Source: Pycnopodia helianthoides
Lineage: Eukaryota; Echinodermata; Asteroidea; Forcipulatida; Asteriidae
Assembly (NCBI GenBank): GCA_032158295.1
Contig: CM063244.1
Span: 7,748,597 to 7,812,596 of the forward strand
DNA: 64,000 nt
Direction of reading: 5' to 3'
Part shown: positions 61,501 to 64,000 of the stretch, one piece after another
How positions within the stretch are numbered: position 1 is the stretch's first letter
Layout of the letters: each line of letters starts with the position of its first letter
The notes under the pieces: model-generated
The model's input: only the letters and a program-made list of their open reading frames with translations
Databases searched by the model: none
What the model was told of the DNA's origin: nothing
Made by a program: the position numbers and the translations under genes

Positions 61501-61714
61501 CCCTATCTTTAAACTTAATAAGCGCTTTGAGACAACCATAGATAAAGCGTAATTGATATATTGTAAGAGCTGAGTATGTTTATTTATTGACATTCTTATT
61601 TCAACCGTCCAGTTCAATGATATCCTGCTGTGCTGTGAAAAGAAGCGACTGTTAACGGCATCTGCTTCTTACAAAGTCAAACTCAAGCTTGAAGTGGATG
61701 GCATGAAGGTTAGT
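20748..61714 (+). CDS. FGD: FGD-family RhoGEF (FYVE, RhoGEF and PH domain-containing protein), 12 exons, 3' end outside window
   Basis: FGD proteins activate Cdc42-type Rho GTPases through a DH-PH unit and bind phosphoinositides through FYVE and C-terminal PH domains; they act on cortical actin and membranes. Here the joined exons give a proline-rich, disordered N-terminus (residues about 1-960), a DH domain (about 960-1,160) and the start of PH1 (from about 1,180). Recognition rests on the DH core: [10 protein letters not shown], the signature [27 protein letters not shown], and the PH1 entry [10 protein letters not shown], all in the FGD1-4 style rather than FGD5/6. Every splice phase is consistent across the 11 joins. 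PH1 is cut, and FYVE and PH2 are not in the window. Three one-base frame breaks are noted under their exons. The paralogue number is not resolved. Confidence 0.93.
22031..22281 (+). repeat. 63-bp coding minisatellite, 4 units, in FGD exon 1
   Basis: Four tandem 63-base units (starting 22,031, 22,094, 22,157 and 22,220) encode a 21-residue repeat of the form L-P-E-N-E-S-V-(S/P)-K-(A/P) followed by (L/M)-P-K-(V/A)-P-K-G-V-K-L-P. The fourth unit is 62 bases because one G is missing. The copies are highly similar, pointing to recent expansion. Each unit adds a Lys-Pro-rich module that could multiply SH3 or acidic-partner contacts. Confidence 0.95.
22508..24776 (+). other. FGD intron 1
   Basis: Donor CCAG|GTAGAC; acceptor TTTTTTCCTTCTGCTGCATAG. 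AT-rich with no repeat family that I can match elsewhere in the window. No additional exon supported. Confidence 0.8.
24777..24938 (+). CDS. FGD: FGD exon 2: acidic linker (symmetric phase 1-1)
   Basis: 162 bases, 54 codons. The exon encodes [16 protein letters not shown] and then an acidic, serine-rich tail ([13 protein letters not shown]) typical of casein kinase 2 substrates. The acceptor lies after a long pyrimidine tract; the donor is CACCAG|GTAGGT. Both ends are phase 1, so the exon can be included or skipped without changing frame. No domain is visible; it is assigned to FGD by phase and position. Confidence 0.8.
25000..25324. mobile_element. Candidate DNA transposon remnant with CCTTTTCACA ends
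   Basis: Starts GTCCTTTTCACAGTAC and ends GTAGTGTGAAAAGGCC, an inverted pair (CCTTTTCACA/TGTGAAAAGG). A second segment with similar ends (CCCCTTTCACATTAC ... GTGTGAAAGAGGC) lies at 45,247-45,575. Non-coding inside. Confidence 0.5.
25380..25720 (-). repeat. SINE S2 (tRNA-Leu-like), full-length reverse copy
   Basis: Minus strand: a head like tRNA-Leu, GTGTCGTGGCCGAGCGGTCT, a class II variable-arm region, B box GGTTCGAATCCCGG, then a body with 'AGTGCCTT.CTGAAGG' and 'CACCAGGGGCACGTTGCC' complements. The body ends near 'TCACAAGGCCATGGACGGCC'. The forward full copy at 61,108-61,470 has the same parts in the same order. Confidence 0.8.
26262..26477 (+). CDS. FGD: FGD exon 3: linker with basophilic kinase site (symmetric phase 1-1)
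   Basis: 216 bases from TTTCTAG|GG to CACAC|GTAAGC. The exon encodes [15 protein letters not shown], then [12 protein letters not shown], where R-R-R-S-S-L matches a PKA/AKT-type phosphorylation consensus. A second in-phase acceptor (GGGCAG|GC) lies six bases downstream, so isoforms differing by two residues are possible. Phase 1 at both ends. Assigned to FGD by phase continuity and coding character. Confidence 0.8.
26785..27235 (+). repeat. Interspersed repeat family H, copy 2
   Basis: Ends AAGGTTGGGTCATACTTTGG and CTATTTCCCTACCTTTTAA. The inside carries the signature 'AGATGCGGTTGGTACC', 'GTGGATGGATCGATG' and 'CAATAAGTAGACACTGTATT'. Non-coding. Confidence 0.65.
27988..28041. repeat. Perfect 54-bp palindrome, no spacer
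   Basis: The left 27 bases are the exact reverse complement of the right 27, centred on AGAC|GTCT at 28,014/28,015, with arms containing TACTTGTCGAATC/GATTCGACAAGTA. No loop bases are present. It lies next to a fragment related to the N repeat ('AAGCAGAGTCTTTCTC'). Confidence 0.95.
28555..28638 (+). CDS. Short coding-like frame, unassigned
   Basis: A 28-codon open stretch ([18 protein letters not shown], then E-E-T-P-L and TAG) has amino-acid use far more protein-like than its AT-rich surroundings. It contains a basic K-R-K-K patch. No start is supported. It could be a retrocopy fragment or an alternative terminal exon. No family recognised. Confidence 0.2.
   Translation, partial: GKRKELSQLEPDELPKRKKVSVEETPL
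28735..29160 (-). repeat. Two reverse SINE S2-type bodies in tandem
   Basis: Two successive reverse copies share 'CAAACCCCTTCTCTT.TCGATAAGTG', 'GCATTACA.AACACACGGGAC' and 'GGTTTACGTCC..CGGAAGGACG'. The first includes the B-box complement 'GGACTCGAACCCACACTCTG'. Corresponds to the S2 variant at 39,714-40,015. Confidence 0.6.
29240..29298. repeat. Hairpin-forming inverted repeat
   Basis: Arms AGTCTGCTTTGATCTTGTG and CACAAGATCAAAGCTGACT, then ATCTTT/AAAGAT close to a CACT loop. About 27 paired positions with few mismatches. It could be the core of a small foldback element. Confidence 0.85.
30009..30141. repeat. 24-bp minisatellite, about 5.5 units
   Basis: Unit GTTGTTGTTGTCACTGTAGAGCAT in direct tandem with one C/T variant. 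The period is a multiple of three, so it stays open on the minus strand as a Thr-rich octapeptide repeat, but nothing else supports translation. Confidence 0.95.
31000..31140 (+). repeat. Non-LTR element 3' tail with (ATTCA)n
   Basis: 'GCCTCTGGCTGCGATGACG', 'AATCAATAAACCATTTC' and then repeated ATTCA units resemble a LINE 3' end. No reverse-transcriptase remnant precedes it. Confidence 0.45.
31790..32134 (+). promoter_or_regulatory. Candidate alternative promoter/5' UTR region for FGD
   Basis: The stretch before the candidate exon contains a TTTATAG weak TATA-like site near 31,847 and a pyrimidine-rich CT/CTGT tract at 32,046-32,073. No transcription start can be proved from sequence. It is called only because the next 40 bases form an in-phase start exon with a perfect donor. 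Confidence 0.3.
32135..32174 (+). CDS. FGD: Candidate alternative first exon of FGD (short isoform)
   Basis: ATG at 32,135 opens [13 protein letters not shown] and ends with a one-base overhang at the consensus donor GCGT|GTAAGT. Phase 1 is exactly what exon 4 (40,974) needs; the join would read [10 protein letters not shown]. This would yield a protein lacking the 840-residue region of exons 1-3. The Arg-rich start has no known domain. Support is donor quality, phase and position only. Confidence 0.45.
32656..32672. repeat. Poly-G tract (17 G)
   Basis: One of the longest mononucleotide runs in the window; a strong candidate for G-quadruplex formation and for sequencing length error. Confidence 0.9.
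33235..33650. repeat. Inverted, internally repeated element N
   Basis: Several alternating-orientation pieces share 'GGCCTGACGTTTCGAC', 'GAGAAAGACTC(G/T)(T/G)GCTA' and 'AAGG(C/A)CCTATGGT(C/A)'. The GTTTCGAC next to GAGAAAGACTC(T)GCTAG pattern resembles the terminal repeats of Penelope-like elements, but no reverse transcriptase or GIY-YIG segment is seen. Confidence 0.45.
34240..34302. repeat. C-rich duplicated tract
   Basis: Two direct units of a C-run plus CTCCCCGAACCACCC pattern, ending in about 19 consecutive C. Potential i-motif/G-quadruplex on opposite strands. Confidence 0.85.
34980..35050 (+). repeat. tRNA-derived SINE S1, head only
   Basis: 'ACTGCCAACATAAGGGATAG' precedes an intact A-box region 'TGGCTCAGTTGGTAGAGCG'. 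The B box is eroded ('AGGTCGCAGAT'). 5' fragment of the S1 family. Confidence 0.65.
35345..35730 (+). mobile_element. MITE family A, copy 2
   Basis: TTAA at 35,345-35,348 and 35,727-35,730. Ends AGGCACTGGACACTGTTGG and CCAAAGGTGTCCAGTGTCT, a near-perfect terminal inverted repeat of about 20 bases. It carries a small internal duplication ('ATCAAGCA') absent from copy 1. Confidence 0.9.
36795..37105 (-). mobile_element. Element K, copy 2 (reverse)
   Basis: Reverse orientation of 12,545-12,925: 'AAGGGTTGAGTTTAACATG', the palindrome-like 'CTACGAGTTTACTCGTAG', 'GAATGAAAGGGCTTTGTATT', and the end 'GACCGGCAGTCAACGTGTTAA'. It confirms that K is a mobile unit. Confidence 0.75.
38222..38390 (-). repeat. 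tRNA-derived SINE S1, reverse copy
   Basis: Complement of an A-box region at 'GCTCTACCAACTGAGCTA', then the S1 body 'GCCCTAATGTTGGCGG', 'CCAGTCAGAAGCCATG' and 'CACACCCAAGTTAACGG'. Confidence 0.65.
38500..38640 (-). repeat. tRNA-derived SINE S1, reverse copy with B box
   Basis: The best-preserved S1 head: B-box complement 'GGACTTGAACCTGGGACC' and A-box complement 'ACTACCAACTGAGCTATC', then 'AGCCCTAATGTTGG'. Confidence 0.7.
38765..38780. repeat. Poly-G tract
   Basis: Run of about 16 G followed by TGGGGTGGGGGG, inside the 3' part of an S4-type SINE (compare 40,420-40,480). Confidence 0.85.
39714..40015 (+). repeat. SINE S2 (tRNA-Leu-like), forward
   Basis: Head 'GTGCCGTGGCCGAGCTGTC' with 'GGACTCAAGCTC' (anticodon region CAA as in tRNA-Leu) and B-box region 'GGATTCGAGTTCC'. 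The body has 'AAGACACTTAAACCATCATT' and 'CCTTCGGATGGGACGTAAA'. Confidence 0.7.
40325..40485 (+). repeat. tRNA-derived SINE S4, forward
   Basis: Head with 'CAGTGGTCTAGTGGTTAAG' (A-box region), 'GCTCTTGGG' (CTT anticodon position, tRNA-Lys-like) and a perfect B box 'GGGTTCGAATCCCACCC', followed by the shared S4 tail 'TTTCCACAGGACTTGGGG' and 'GTGCTTATCACA'. Not a functional tRNA, since no acceptor stem closes it. Confidence 0.75.
40974..41683 (+). CDS. FGD: FGD exon 4: linker with SH3 ligands, Tyr motif and DSG degron-like site
   Basis: 710 bases, acceptor TTCTTTCAG|CT and donor AGATTG|GTGAGT, phase 1 in and 0 out; about 237 residues. It starts [12 protein letters not shown] (SH3 ligand-like) and includes S-N-I-Y-D-D-V (possible Tyr-phosphorylation site) and [11 protein letters not shown], which fits a beta-TrCP phosphodegron of the form DSG-x(2-4)-S. 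A basic block [11 protein letters not shown] and acidic [11 protein letters not shown] precede the DH domain. GC content is much higher than the flanking introns. FGD1 and FGD3 of mammals are known to carry a DSGIDS-type degron at a comparable place before the DH domain. Confidence 0.9.
41757..41905 (+). repeat. Interspersed repeat family F, copy 2
   Basis: 'GGTCCAGTTTCATAGAGCTGC', 'GACTACCAGAATAGGGTTACC' and 'GAAATTGGGCCC', the same ends as the copy at 10,836-11,371, without a MITE insertion. Confidence 0.65.
42030..42480 (+). repeat. Foldback repeat family G, copy 1
   Basis: The inner left arm 'AAGTCTCTAGCCTCAAGTG' and right arm 'AATGTGAGGCTAGAAATTTG' are inverted. It also has 'GATACCCTTCAAGTGCAA' and 'TGACGTCA' sites and ends 'GAAAATGAGTGCATCAC'. 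Copy 2 is at 58,050-58,430. Confidence 0.65.
43000..44160. other. Intronic, little recognised
   Basis: AT-rich; the piece at 43,060-43,140 ('AATAAACCACAAGGGAAGCT') also occurs at 38,430-38,500 ('AATAAACCACAAGTGAAACT'). No gene or complete element seen. Confidence 0.4.
44328..44692 (+). repeat. Interspersed repeat family H, copy 3 (most complete)
   Basis: Terminal inverted repeats AAGGTAGGGTCATAGATTGG and CTACGACCCTACCTTT. The interior starts like the TTAA MITEs ('GACCATAAAAAAGTTACTTT', 'TGCAGCTGTTGATAATAT') and then switches to the H signature ('AGATGCGGTTGGTACCCAC'). Non-coding. Confidence 0.7.
44736..44845 (+). CDS. FGD: FGD exon 5: start of DH domain, with apparent single-base frame break
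   Basis: Strong acceptor TTTGTAG|GAG in phase 0 gives [10 protein letters not shown]. From 44,768 the DH frame [26 protein letters not shown] takes over, ending CAA|GTAAGT in phase 0. In the DH frame a TGA lies at 44,750-44,752, so the two halves are one base out of step; one more T in the run at 44,763-44,766 would join them. Alternatives are a weak downstream acceptor or a real mutation. The helix matches the first conserved DH block (L-x-T-E-x-x-Y-V-x-x-L-x-L-x-D-Q) of FGD proteins. Confidence 0.85.
45247..45575. mobile_element. Candidate DNA transposon remnant with CCCTTTCACA ends
   Basis: Left CCCCTTTCACATTAC and right GTGTGAAAGAGGC are inverted. The interior is rich in inverted AACCCCGGGGTT and CCAGGAAATTCCTGG palindromes. 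Similar ends at 25,000-25,324. Confidence 0.5.
46683..46765 (+). repeat. tRNA-derived SINE head (S5)
   Basis: 'TTGGTGGTTAGTGCATAAACG', 'CGCCTCTCATCAGC' and a good B box 'GGTTCGATTCCTGGCAAGG'. The A box is weak. Different in sequence from S1-S4. Confidence 0.5.
47055..47355 (+). repeat. Interspersed repeat family I, copy 4, with nested element
   Basis: Outer family I parts: 'GGCCTGGAATTATCC', 'AAAGGGCA', 'GGGGCACCACGGCC' and, after the insertion, 'GGGCCTCTGTAGCC' and 'AATTCCAGGCCTCTG'. The insertion at about 47,178-47,328 has inverted ends GGTCGATTTCACAAAG and CTTTGTGAAATCGAGCC. Confidence 0.65.
47905..48053 (+). CDS. FGD: FGD exon 6: DH domain
   Basis: Acceptor TTTGTTTCTGCCAG|ATC, donor GGAATG|GTATGT; phase 0 in, 2 out; 149 bases. 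Encodes [10 protein letters not shown], then [17 protein letters not shown] and L-E-K-Q-L-K-E-W. The I-F-S-N-I-S-x-I-Y-x-x-H block is the FGD1/FGD4 hallmark. Confidence 0.95.
48121..48215 (+). repeat. SINE S2 (tRNA-Leu-like) head, forward
   Basis: 'GTGTCGTGGCCGAGCCGG', 'GGACTCAAGCTCTGGTGTC', then B box 'GGGTCCGAGTCCCGG'. The body is truncated after 'GTGTCCTTGA'. Confidence 0.7.
48715..48890 (+). repeat. Interspersed repeat family L, copy 1
   Basis: 'GTTAGCCAGAGGGGTGTCTG', 'TTTTGGACACCC' and 'TGGACACCCTGTTT' followed by 'CAAATTTCCAGCAAAT'. The reverse copy at 53,803-53,978 matches along its length. GGACACCC recurs within each copy. Confidence 0.8.
50668..50870 (+). repeat. tRNA-derived SINE S3, forward
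   Basis: 'GGTTGGCTCAGTGGGTTTC' (A box) and 'CCCGGTTCGAATCCCACC' (B box), then the S3 body 'GGGTTTTCAGTCCCTACC', 'CTGCGTGGGTTTCCCC'. Best copy of the family in the window. Confidence 0.75.
51866..52022 (+). CDS. FGD: FGD exon 7: DH domain
   Basis: Acceptor GTTGTCATCAG|G, donor ATGCAG|GTGAGT; phase 2 in, 0 out; 157 bases. Encodes [22 protein letters not shown], then [10 protein letters not shown] and [10 protein letters not shown]. The FGD pattern T-N-P-x-L-G-x-x-L and F-L-K-x-Y-x-x-Y-V-x-N-F-D-x-A is intact. Confidence 0.95.
52023..52997 (+). other. FGD intron 7
   Basis: The segment at 52,365-52,580 is dense in alternating GGGTCA/TGACCC motifs with inverted outer parts ('TGAGGTTCCAGTTGGCCT' against 'AGGCCAAGTGGAACC'). 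It is likely a small inverted-repeat element. No exon. Confidence 0.6.
52998..53085 (+). CDS. FGD: FGD exon 8: DH signature helix
   Basis: Acceptor CATTCACAG|CAA, donor AAAAG|GTACGC; phase 0 in, 1 out; 88 bases. Encodes [24 protein letters not shown] followed by [13 protein letters not shown] is the most conserved block of all DH domains and contacts the GTPase switch regions. Confidence 0.97.
53371..53592. mobile_element. Foldback element, about 220 bp
   Basis: Arms ACTAGTGGGTACAACCATG and CATGGTTGTACCC...ACTAGT, continuing as GGAGTGTTAGCTCTGAG/GCTCTTTTCAGAGCC...ACACTCC and GGTTTGGTCGCGACATTT against AAATGTCGAGACCAAAC. The arms pair over roughly 75 bp each around a short centre. Only one copy seen here. 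Confidence 0.85.
53803..53978 (-). repeat. Interspersed repeat family L, copy 2 (reverse)
   Basis: 'GGGTAAAAGGGTGTCCAAAT', 'GGGTGTCCAAAAGACACCC' and 'CCCCTCTGGCTAACAC', the reverse complement layout of 48,715-48,890. Confidence 0.8.
54075..54125 (+). CDS. FGD: FGD exon 9: DH domain
   Basis: 51-base micro-exon, acceptor AAATGCAG|AG, donor CAGAGA|GTAAGT; phase 1-1. Encodes [17 protein letters not shown], the continuation of the DH signature helix. Near-identical to FGD4/FGD1 style D-Y-L-(R/K)-(K/R)-L-P. Too short for ORF finders. Confidence 0.95.
54685..54960 (+). repeat. Interspersed repeat family F, copy 3 (diverged)
   Basis: Repeated GCTAAGCA/TTAGCA blocks, 'AGGTTACCAGTCAGATCAC', 'GGTTCCCTGTAAGATTTCAC' and 'TTAGCAAACAAATTTG'. 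Ends poorly preserved. Confidence 0.5.
55013..55110 (+). repeat. 49-bp tandem duplication
   Basis: Two nearly identical 49-base units beginning GCAACGCACAGCTATGTA, differing by one C/T, ending GGGCCAATGACAAA. Recent local duplication in intron 9. Confidence 0.95.
55291..55349 (+). CDS. FGD: FGD exon 10: end of DH domain
   Basis: Acceptor GATTTTGTTTGCAG|AG, donor TCCATG|GTGAGT; phase 1 in, 0 out; 59 bases. Encodes [20 protein letters not shown], matching the last DH helix of FGD proteins (L-x-x-I-S-x-A-A-x-H-S-N). Confidence 0.95.
55492..55592 (-). repeat. Interspersed repeat family F, copy 4 (short)
   Basis: 'CCTAATTTCATGGAGCCGC', then TTAAGCAGACAATGCTGC and 'CAGGATACCAGTGTACAATT'. It shows the intact TTAA at the position where family B is inserted in copy 1. 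Confidence 0.65.
57383..57774 (-). mobile_element. MITE family D, copy 3 (reverse), TTAA flanked
   Basis: Sequence reads TTAA-AGGAACATTACAGAATTGG ... CCAATTCTGTAATGTTCCT-TTAA. The internal order is the reverse of 4,662-5,046. The duplicated TTAA is clean. Confidence 0.9.
57870..58570. repeat. Degenerate AGAAGAATTT(C/T)TT tandem repeat, interrupted
   Basis: 57,870-58,020 and 58,435-58,570 consist of loosely repeated units like AAGAAGAATTTCTTTTTACT about 20-25 bases apart, many of them imperfect palindromes. Family G copy 2 lies in between. No gene. Confidence 0.7.
58050..58430 (+). repeat. Foldback repeat family G, copy 2
   Basis: Left 'AAAGTCTCTAACCTCACG' and right 'AACATGAGGTTAGAGACTTG' inverted; 'ATATGACGTCATCGG' and 'TTGAAGGGTATCAACCAAAG' inside; end 'GAAAATGAGTGCATCAC'. 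Non-coding. Confidence 0.7.
59606..59800 (+). mobile_element. MITE family C fragment
   Basis: 'TAAAGGGTTTGCATAACATTGG', 'GTTCACAGATTTGCACATTT', 'ATGGTATAAAGATGGTCATGG'. The right half is missing. Confidence 0.65.
59921..60010 (+). repeat. Interspersed repeat family I, fragment
   Basis: 'CCTGATACTTGCTAAGGGCAAGG' type start and 'GTGAAGGGCAAACTC'; short and diverged, with a poly-G run inside. Confidence 0.4.
60225..60435 (-). repeat. tRNA-derived SINE S3, reverse
   Basis: B-box complement 'GCGGGATTCAAACCGGGG' and head complement 'CCACTACGCCAACCCAACC', with the S3 body 'GGGACTGAAAACACAG' and 'CCCATGCAATCAGGTAGG'. It lies directly upstream of FGD exon 11. Confidence 0.7.
60510..60653 (+). CDS. 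FGD: FGD exon 11: DH-PH linker and start of PH1
   Basis: Acceptor CTCCCGCCCCTCAG|GAG, donor TACCTG|GTAAGA; phase 0-0; 144 bases, 48 codons. Encodes [21 protein letters not shown], then [10 protein letters not shown] and [10 protein letters not shown]-x-x-P-x-x-x-L-(L/I)-K-E-G is the FGD entry into the first PH beta strand, and Q-D-R-x-x-x-L leads into strand 3. Confidence 0.95.
60835..61512 (+). repeat. Interspersed repeat family H, copy 4, interrupted by SINE S2
   Basis: Left part to 'GGCAATAAATCAG' (about 61,106) and right part from 'CATTATGTTGACAAAACC' (about 61,479). These are contiguous in copy 3 as AAATCAG-CATTACATTGAC, so the SINE insertion point can be read off directly. Confidence 0.75.
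61108..61470 (+). repeat. SINE S2 (tRNA-Leu-like), full-length forward
   Basis: Head 'GGCGTGTCGGGGCCAAGCGG' with B box 'GGGTTCGAATCCCGG', then 'TGCCCCTGAGCAAGGCACTT', 'CCAGGAGTAGGTGGCAACG' and 'CTCGAAGTGGCCGTCCGGCC'. Same layout as the reverse copy at 25,380-25,720. Inserted in repeat H. Confidence 0.85.
61613..61714 (+). CDS. FGD: FGD exon 12: PH1 strands, last coding exon in window
   Basis: Acceptor TTTCAACCGTCCAG|TTC. Encodes [14 protein letters not shown], then [18 protein letters not shown]-x-(I/M)-L-x-C is the FGD PH1 strand 3-4 motif. Two donors six bases apart are usable in frame: AAG|GTTAGT (end 61,708) and AGT|GTGAGT (end 61,714). The second is the better consensus and keeps V, as in vertebrate FGDs. 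Phase 0. Confidence 0.92.
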
Positions 61715-64000
61715 GTGAGTACATTTCTCTTGATTTTCTTCCAAAATTTTTGTTTGTTTTTGTTTGCGGAAAAAATATGTCAGCAAGAAGTCTCCTGAAG
61801 GTTGAGTGTGGATAAACACAGAGGACGATGCTTGCATTTTTAAAAAGTGTTGTCCACTTTTGGTTTCATAAAATCATAGTAACTCAATTTTCCTTTGAAT
61901 TGGGAAAATTGAAAGCAAAGACAAAAACAAAAAACAAAAACAGAGAGAAAAAATAAGGAGAAATATTTCTTGAATCTACTTGAAGCTTTAAAGGGTTTAT
62001 TGACAAGTGATATTCGTCATGGTATCAGAGACAAAAGGTTTGTTTCTGAGTATTTTGAGCTAAAAAAGGAGAAGAGATTATGTTTCTTTCTAGTGGGGTT
62101 TGCGGTAACCATGTGCATAAAATCTCTCTTTTACGAGTTGTGGTTGTTCTGAAAAGTTCGGTTGGTGTCGCAACTTGAATTTTTCAAAGCTTCGAAGAGC
62201 TTCTGTTGACATGCTTTTTTCAAAATACATTTGGACCCATGTGAAATTTTGACTGCGACCAGTTTCATCTTGGCGATGTACTTAACTTTGAAGTTCCAAA
62301 GCATTTTTTCGGTGGTCGAGAGTTGTTGCATAAAATTGGTTTGTCAACCTCACATTCAAACATTAATTCTTTTTTGAAAAGAAAACTGTCAGGCGGGTTT
62401 TAAAACGGAAATCCTCTTTCAAAGACTGGTGTTGAATTTCACATGCCGTGTCCTAACCTTGATTCTTCTGTTCATACGAGCATACCCTGCTGCAGTGAGG
62501 TCGTTTCATATGCAATGCGACGGCAAATGCAAAGCGAATATGACGTGAAATCTTTTGCAGTGAAGGATTTGCTCAAGCTGGACCGTGCCCTGTTTTTTTT
62601 AGGAGACTGTTCTGATGCTTGCCGTCTTTCTACGTCACACTCTGCTTTGCACGGGGCGTTTGCACTGAGCATGAAGCAGTATTTAAGCCACTCTTAGTTG
62701 CATCGTATACTTTCTTTAATAAGCGTGTGGACAACATTGGTAAGATTGAAAAATAAAAGTGTTCACAGAACTTTGCATGTAACTTGCATGATGTAAAGCT
62801 GGTCATGGTGGAAAACTTAGATAAAAATGTTTTTGTCTGAAATGCTATAGTTCTTGAGGGTTGGGAAAAACAATTAATTTTGATCTTGTGAGTCCATAAC
62901 CCGATATTTGAACATATGGTTTTTAAAGACTATTTTCTAGTGACTCCGATGACCGATTAAGCCTAAAATTTCACGGGTTTATGATTATTTCATGTACATG
63001 AGGGTTCGAATAAAGAAGTGGATTTTTGTCCTTGACAGTTACCAATGTTGTCCGCTTGCTTTAAAACAATCTCGATAGCCGACCTTTTTATCTGTAGTTT
63101 TTAGGCATCATAGTTTGTAGTTGTTTTCGTTGACATCATTTTTTGTTTGTGCTTTTTTTTCTTGGCATGCTTTTCAGAGTCATGATGGAGTTGTACTATT
63201 TTTGGGGGGGTCAATTCAATTCATTCATGAAGCCGACTGCCACCTTTTCATTAGTTATTATCAGGGATGAGAAATATCAGACCTTACCTGAATTCAGACT
63301 TCTGCTTGGGGAAAAGTATAGCTGTTGTTTTCTTGAGATGTTAAGAAATCATGGTCTTTGATCTACTTCTCTAGCACTGAGGACAGCGTTCCCCAGGAGC
63401 TCATTGAAATCTCTCACTCAAGTCGCCCATTACACGCAACTTTTCATGCAACTTTTCACGCAACTGCATAAAGTCCACTTGCGCAACAATTTATTGCAAC
63501 AAGTTTTGCACCAACTATCACACGGAATCTTGCACAAGTGGACTTGAGCAGTTGAGTAAAGTTTTTGTGAAATCGGCTGCTGGGGTTACTACTGAAAGGC
63601 GGAAATGCCATCATTTCACGAAATTTTATACTTTCATCATACCTCCTGAAATTTGGATCCAATTTTCAGACCTTTTTGACAGCAGTGAATCTATGTGTCT
63701 GTTTTCTTGAAAAAAAAGACATATCTGGGTGAATAAGGTGCTTTTTTTTGTCATAATGAATGAAAAAATTGCAATTTTTGCATCTTTCTCATTTCATCCT
63801 TTATTGACACCAAAGTGATAGAGAGTTTCAAATCATTCCAATCTTTATCATTCATGGAAAAAAAATTAAGATCATTTTTGAAACCTTGAGAATTAAAGCA
63901 ATCTACCATCTCTTCCATTGTGAAAGAGGCCAACTAATATCAGTCCTGGGGTCGATTTCACAAAACTCTTCCTAACTTAGGACTAGTCCTAGGCAATGCT
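61715..64000 (+). other. FGD intron 12 (continues past the window)
   Basis: Contains MITE family C copy 4 and a terminal fragment of the GATTTCACAAA-ended repeat at 63,950-64,000. No further PH, FYVE or other exon is visible. Confidence 0.6.
62715..63066 (+). mobile_element. MITE family C, copy 4
   Basis: Starts near TTAATAAGCGTGTGGACAAC and ends GTTGTCCGCTTGCTTTAA, a terminal inverted repeat with TTAA at both edges. Interior 'TGGTCATGGTGGAAAACTTA', 'AGTGACTCCGATGACCGATT'. Confidence 0.8.

Larger units (their letters stand above)
60654..61612 (+). other. FGD intron 11
   Basis: Almost entirely repeat H copy 4 with a full-length SINE S2 inserted inside it. No exon. Confidence 0.8.

Noticed and set aside
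62443..62697. 84-codon frame
   Set aside because: Mixed Cys/Ser/His composition, no matching splice sites in FGD phase, and no resemblance to PH or FYVE sequence.

Overview
This is animal nuclear DNA: AT-rich, spliced, low in coding density and dominated by short interspersed repeats. No bacterial, organellar or viral gene is visible. The repeat set (hundreds of bp of TTAA-flanked MITEs, tRNA-derived SINEs and a CR1/L2-type LINE 3' end) and the gene content suggest a marine deuterostome invertebrate. My best guess is an echinoderm, perhaps a sea star. That guess rests on remembered repeat style, not on a search.

The window holds one confidently recognised gene on the + strand. It is an FGD-family member (FYVE, RhoGEF and PH domain protein, FGD1-4 type), a guanine-nucleotide exchange factor for Cdc42-class GTPases. 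Twelve coding exons run from about 20,748 to 61,714, and the gene leaves the window inside the first PH domain; the FYVE and second PH domains must lie beyond 64,000. Exon 1 (20,748-22,507) is long and proline-rich. Exons 2-4 encode a disordered acidic/basic linker, exons 5-10 encode the DH (RhoGEF) domain, and exons 11-12 start PH1. All splice phases agree (1-1-1-0-0-2-0-1-1-0-0). The modelled partial protein is about 1,237 residues. Three single-base frame breaks (near 21,009, 22,270 and 44,766) each lie at a homopolymer and each look like one missing base, so I read them as probable assembly errors rather than decay.

Two further coding pieces are of interest. A phase-compatible candidate alternative first exon (32,135-32,174) would give a short isoform beginning at exon 4. 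An orphan coding exon (7,109-7,345, phase 1 at both ends) lies 13 kb upstream of exon 1 and may belong to a longer isoform or to another gene.

The rest is intergenic and intronic DNA full of repeats. Five MITE families (A-E here) sit in TTAA targets; four share one internal architecture. They are chained edge to edge at TTAA in two places and nested in other repeats elsewhere. There are also foldback elements, a 54-bp perfect palindrome, at least four tRNA-derived SINE families, minisatellites and many poly-G/poly-C tracts. Repeat boundaries are by eye and approximate.
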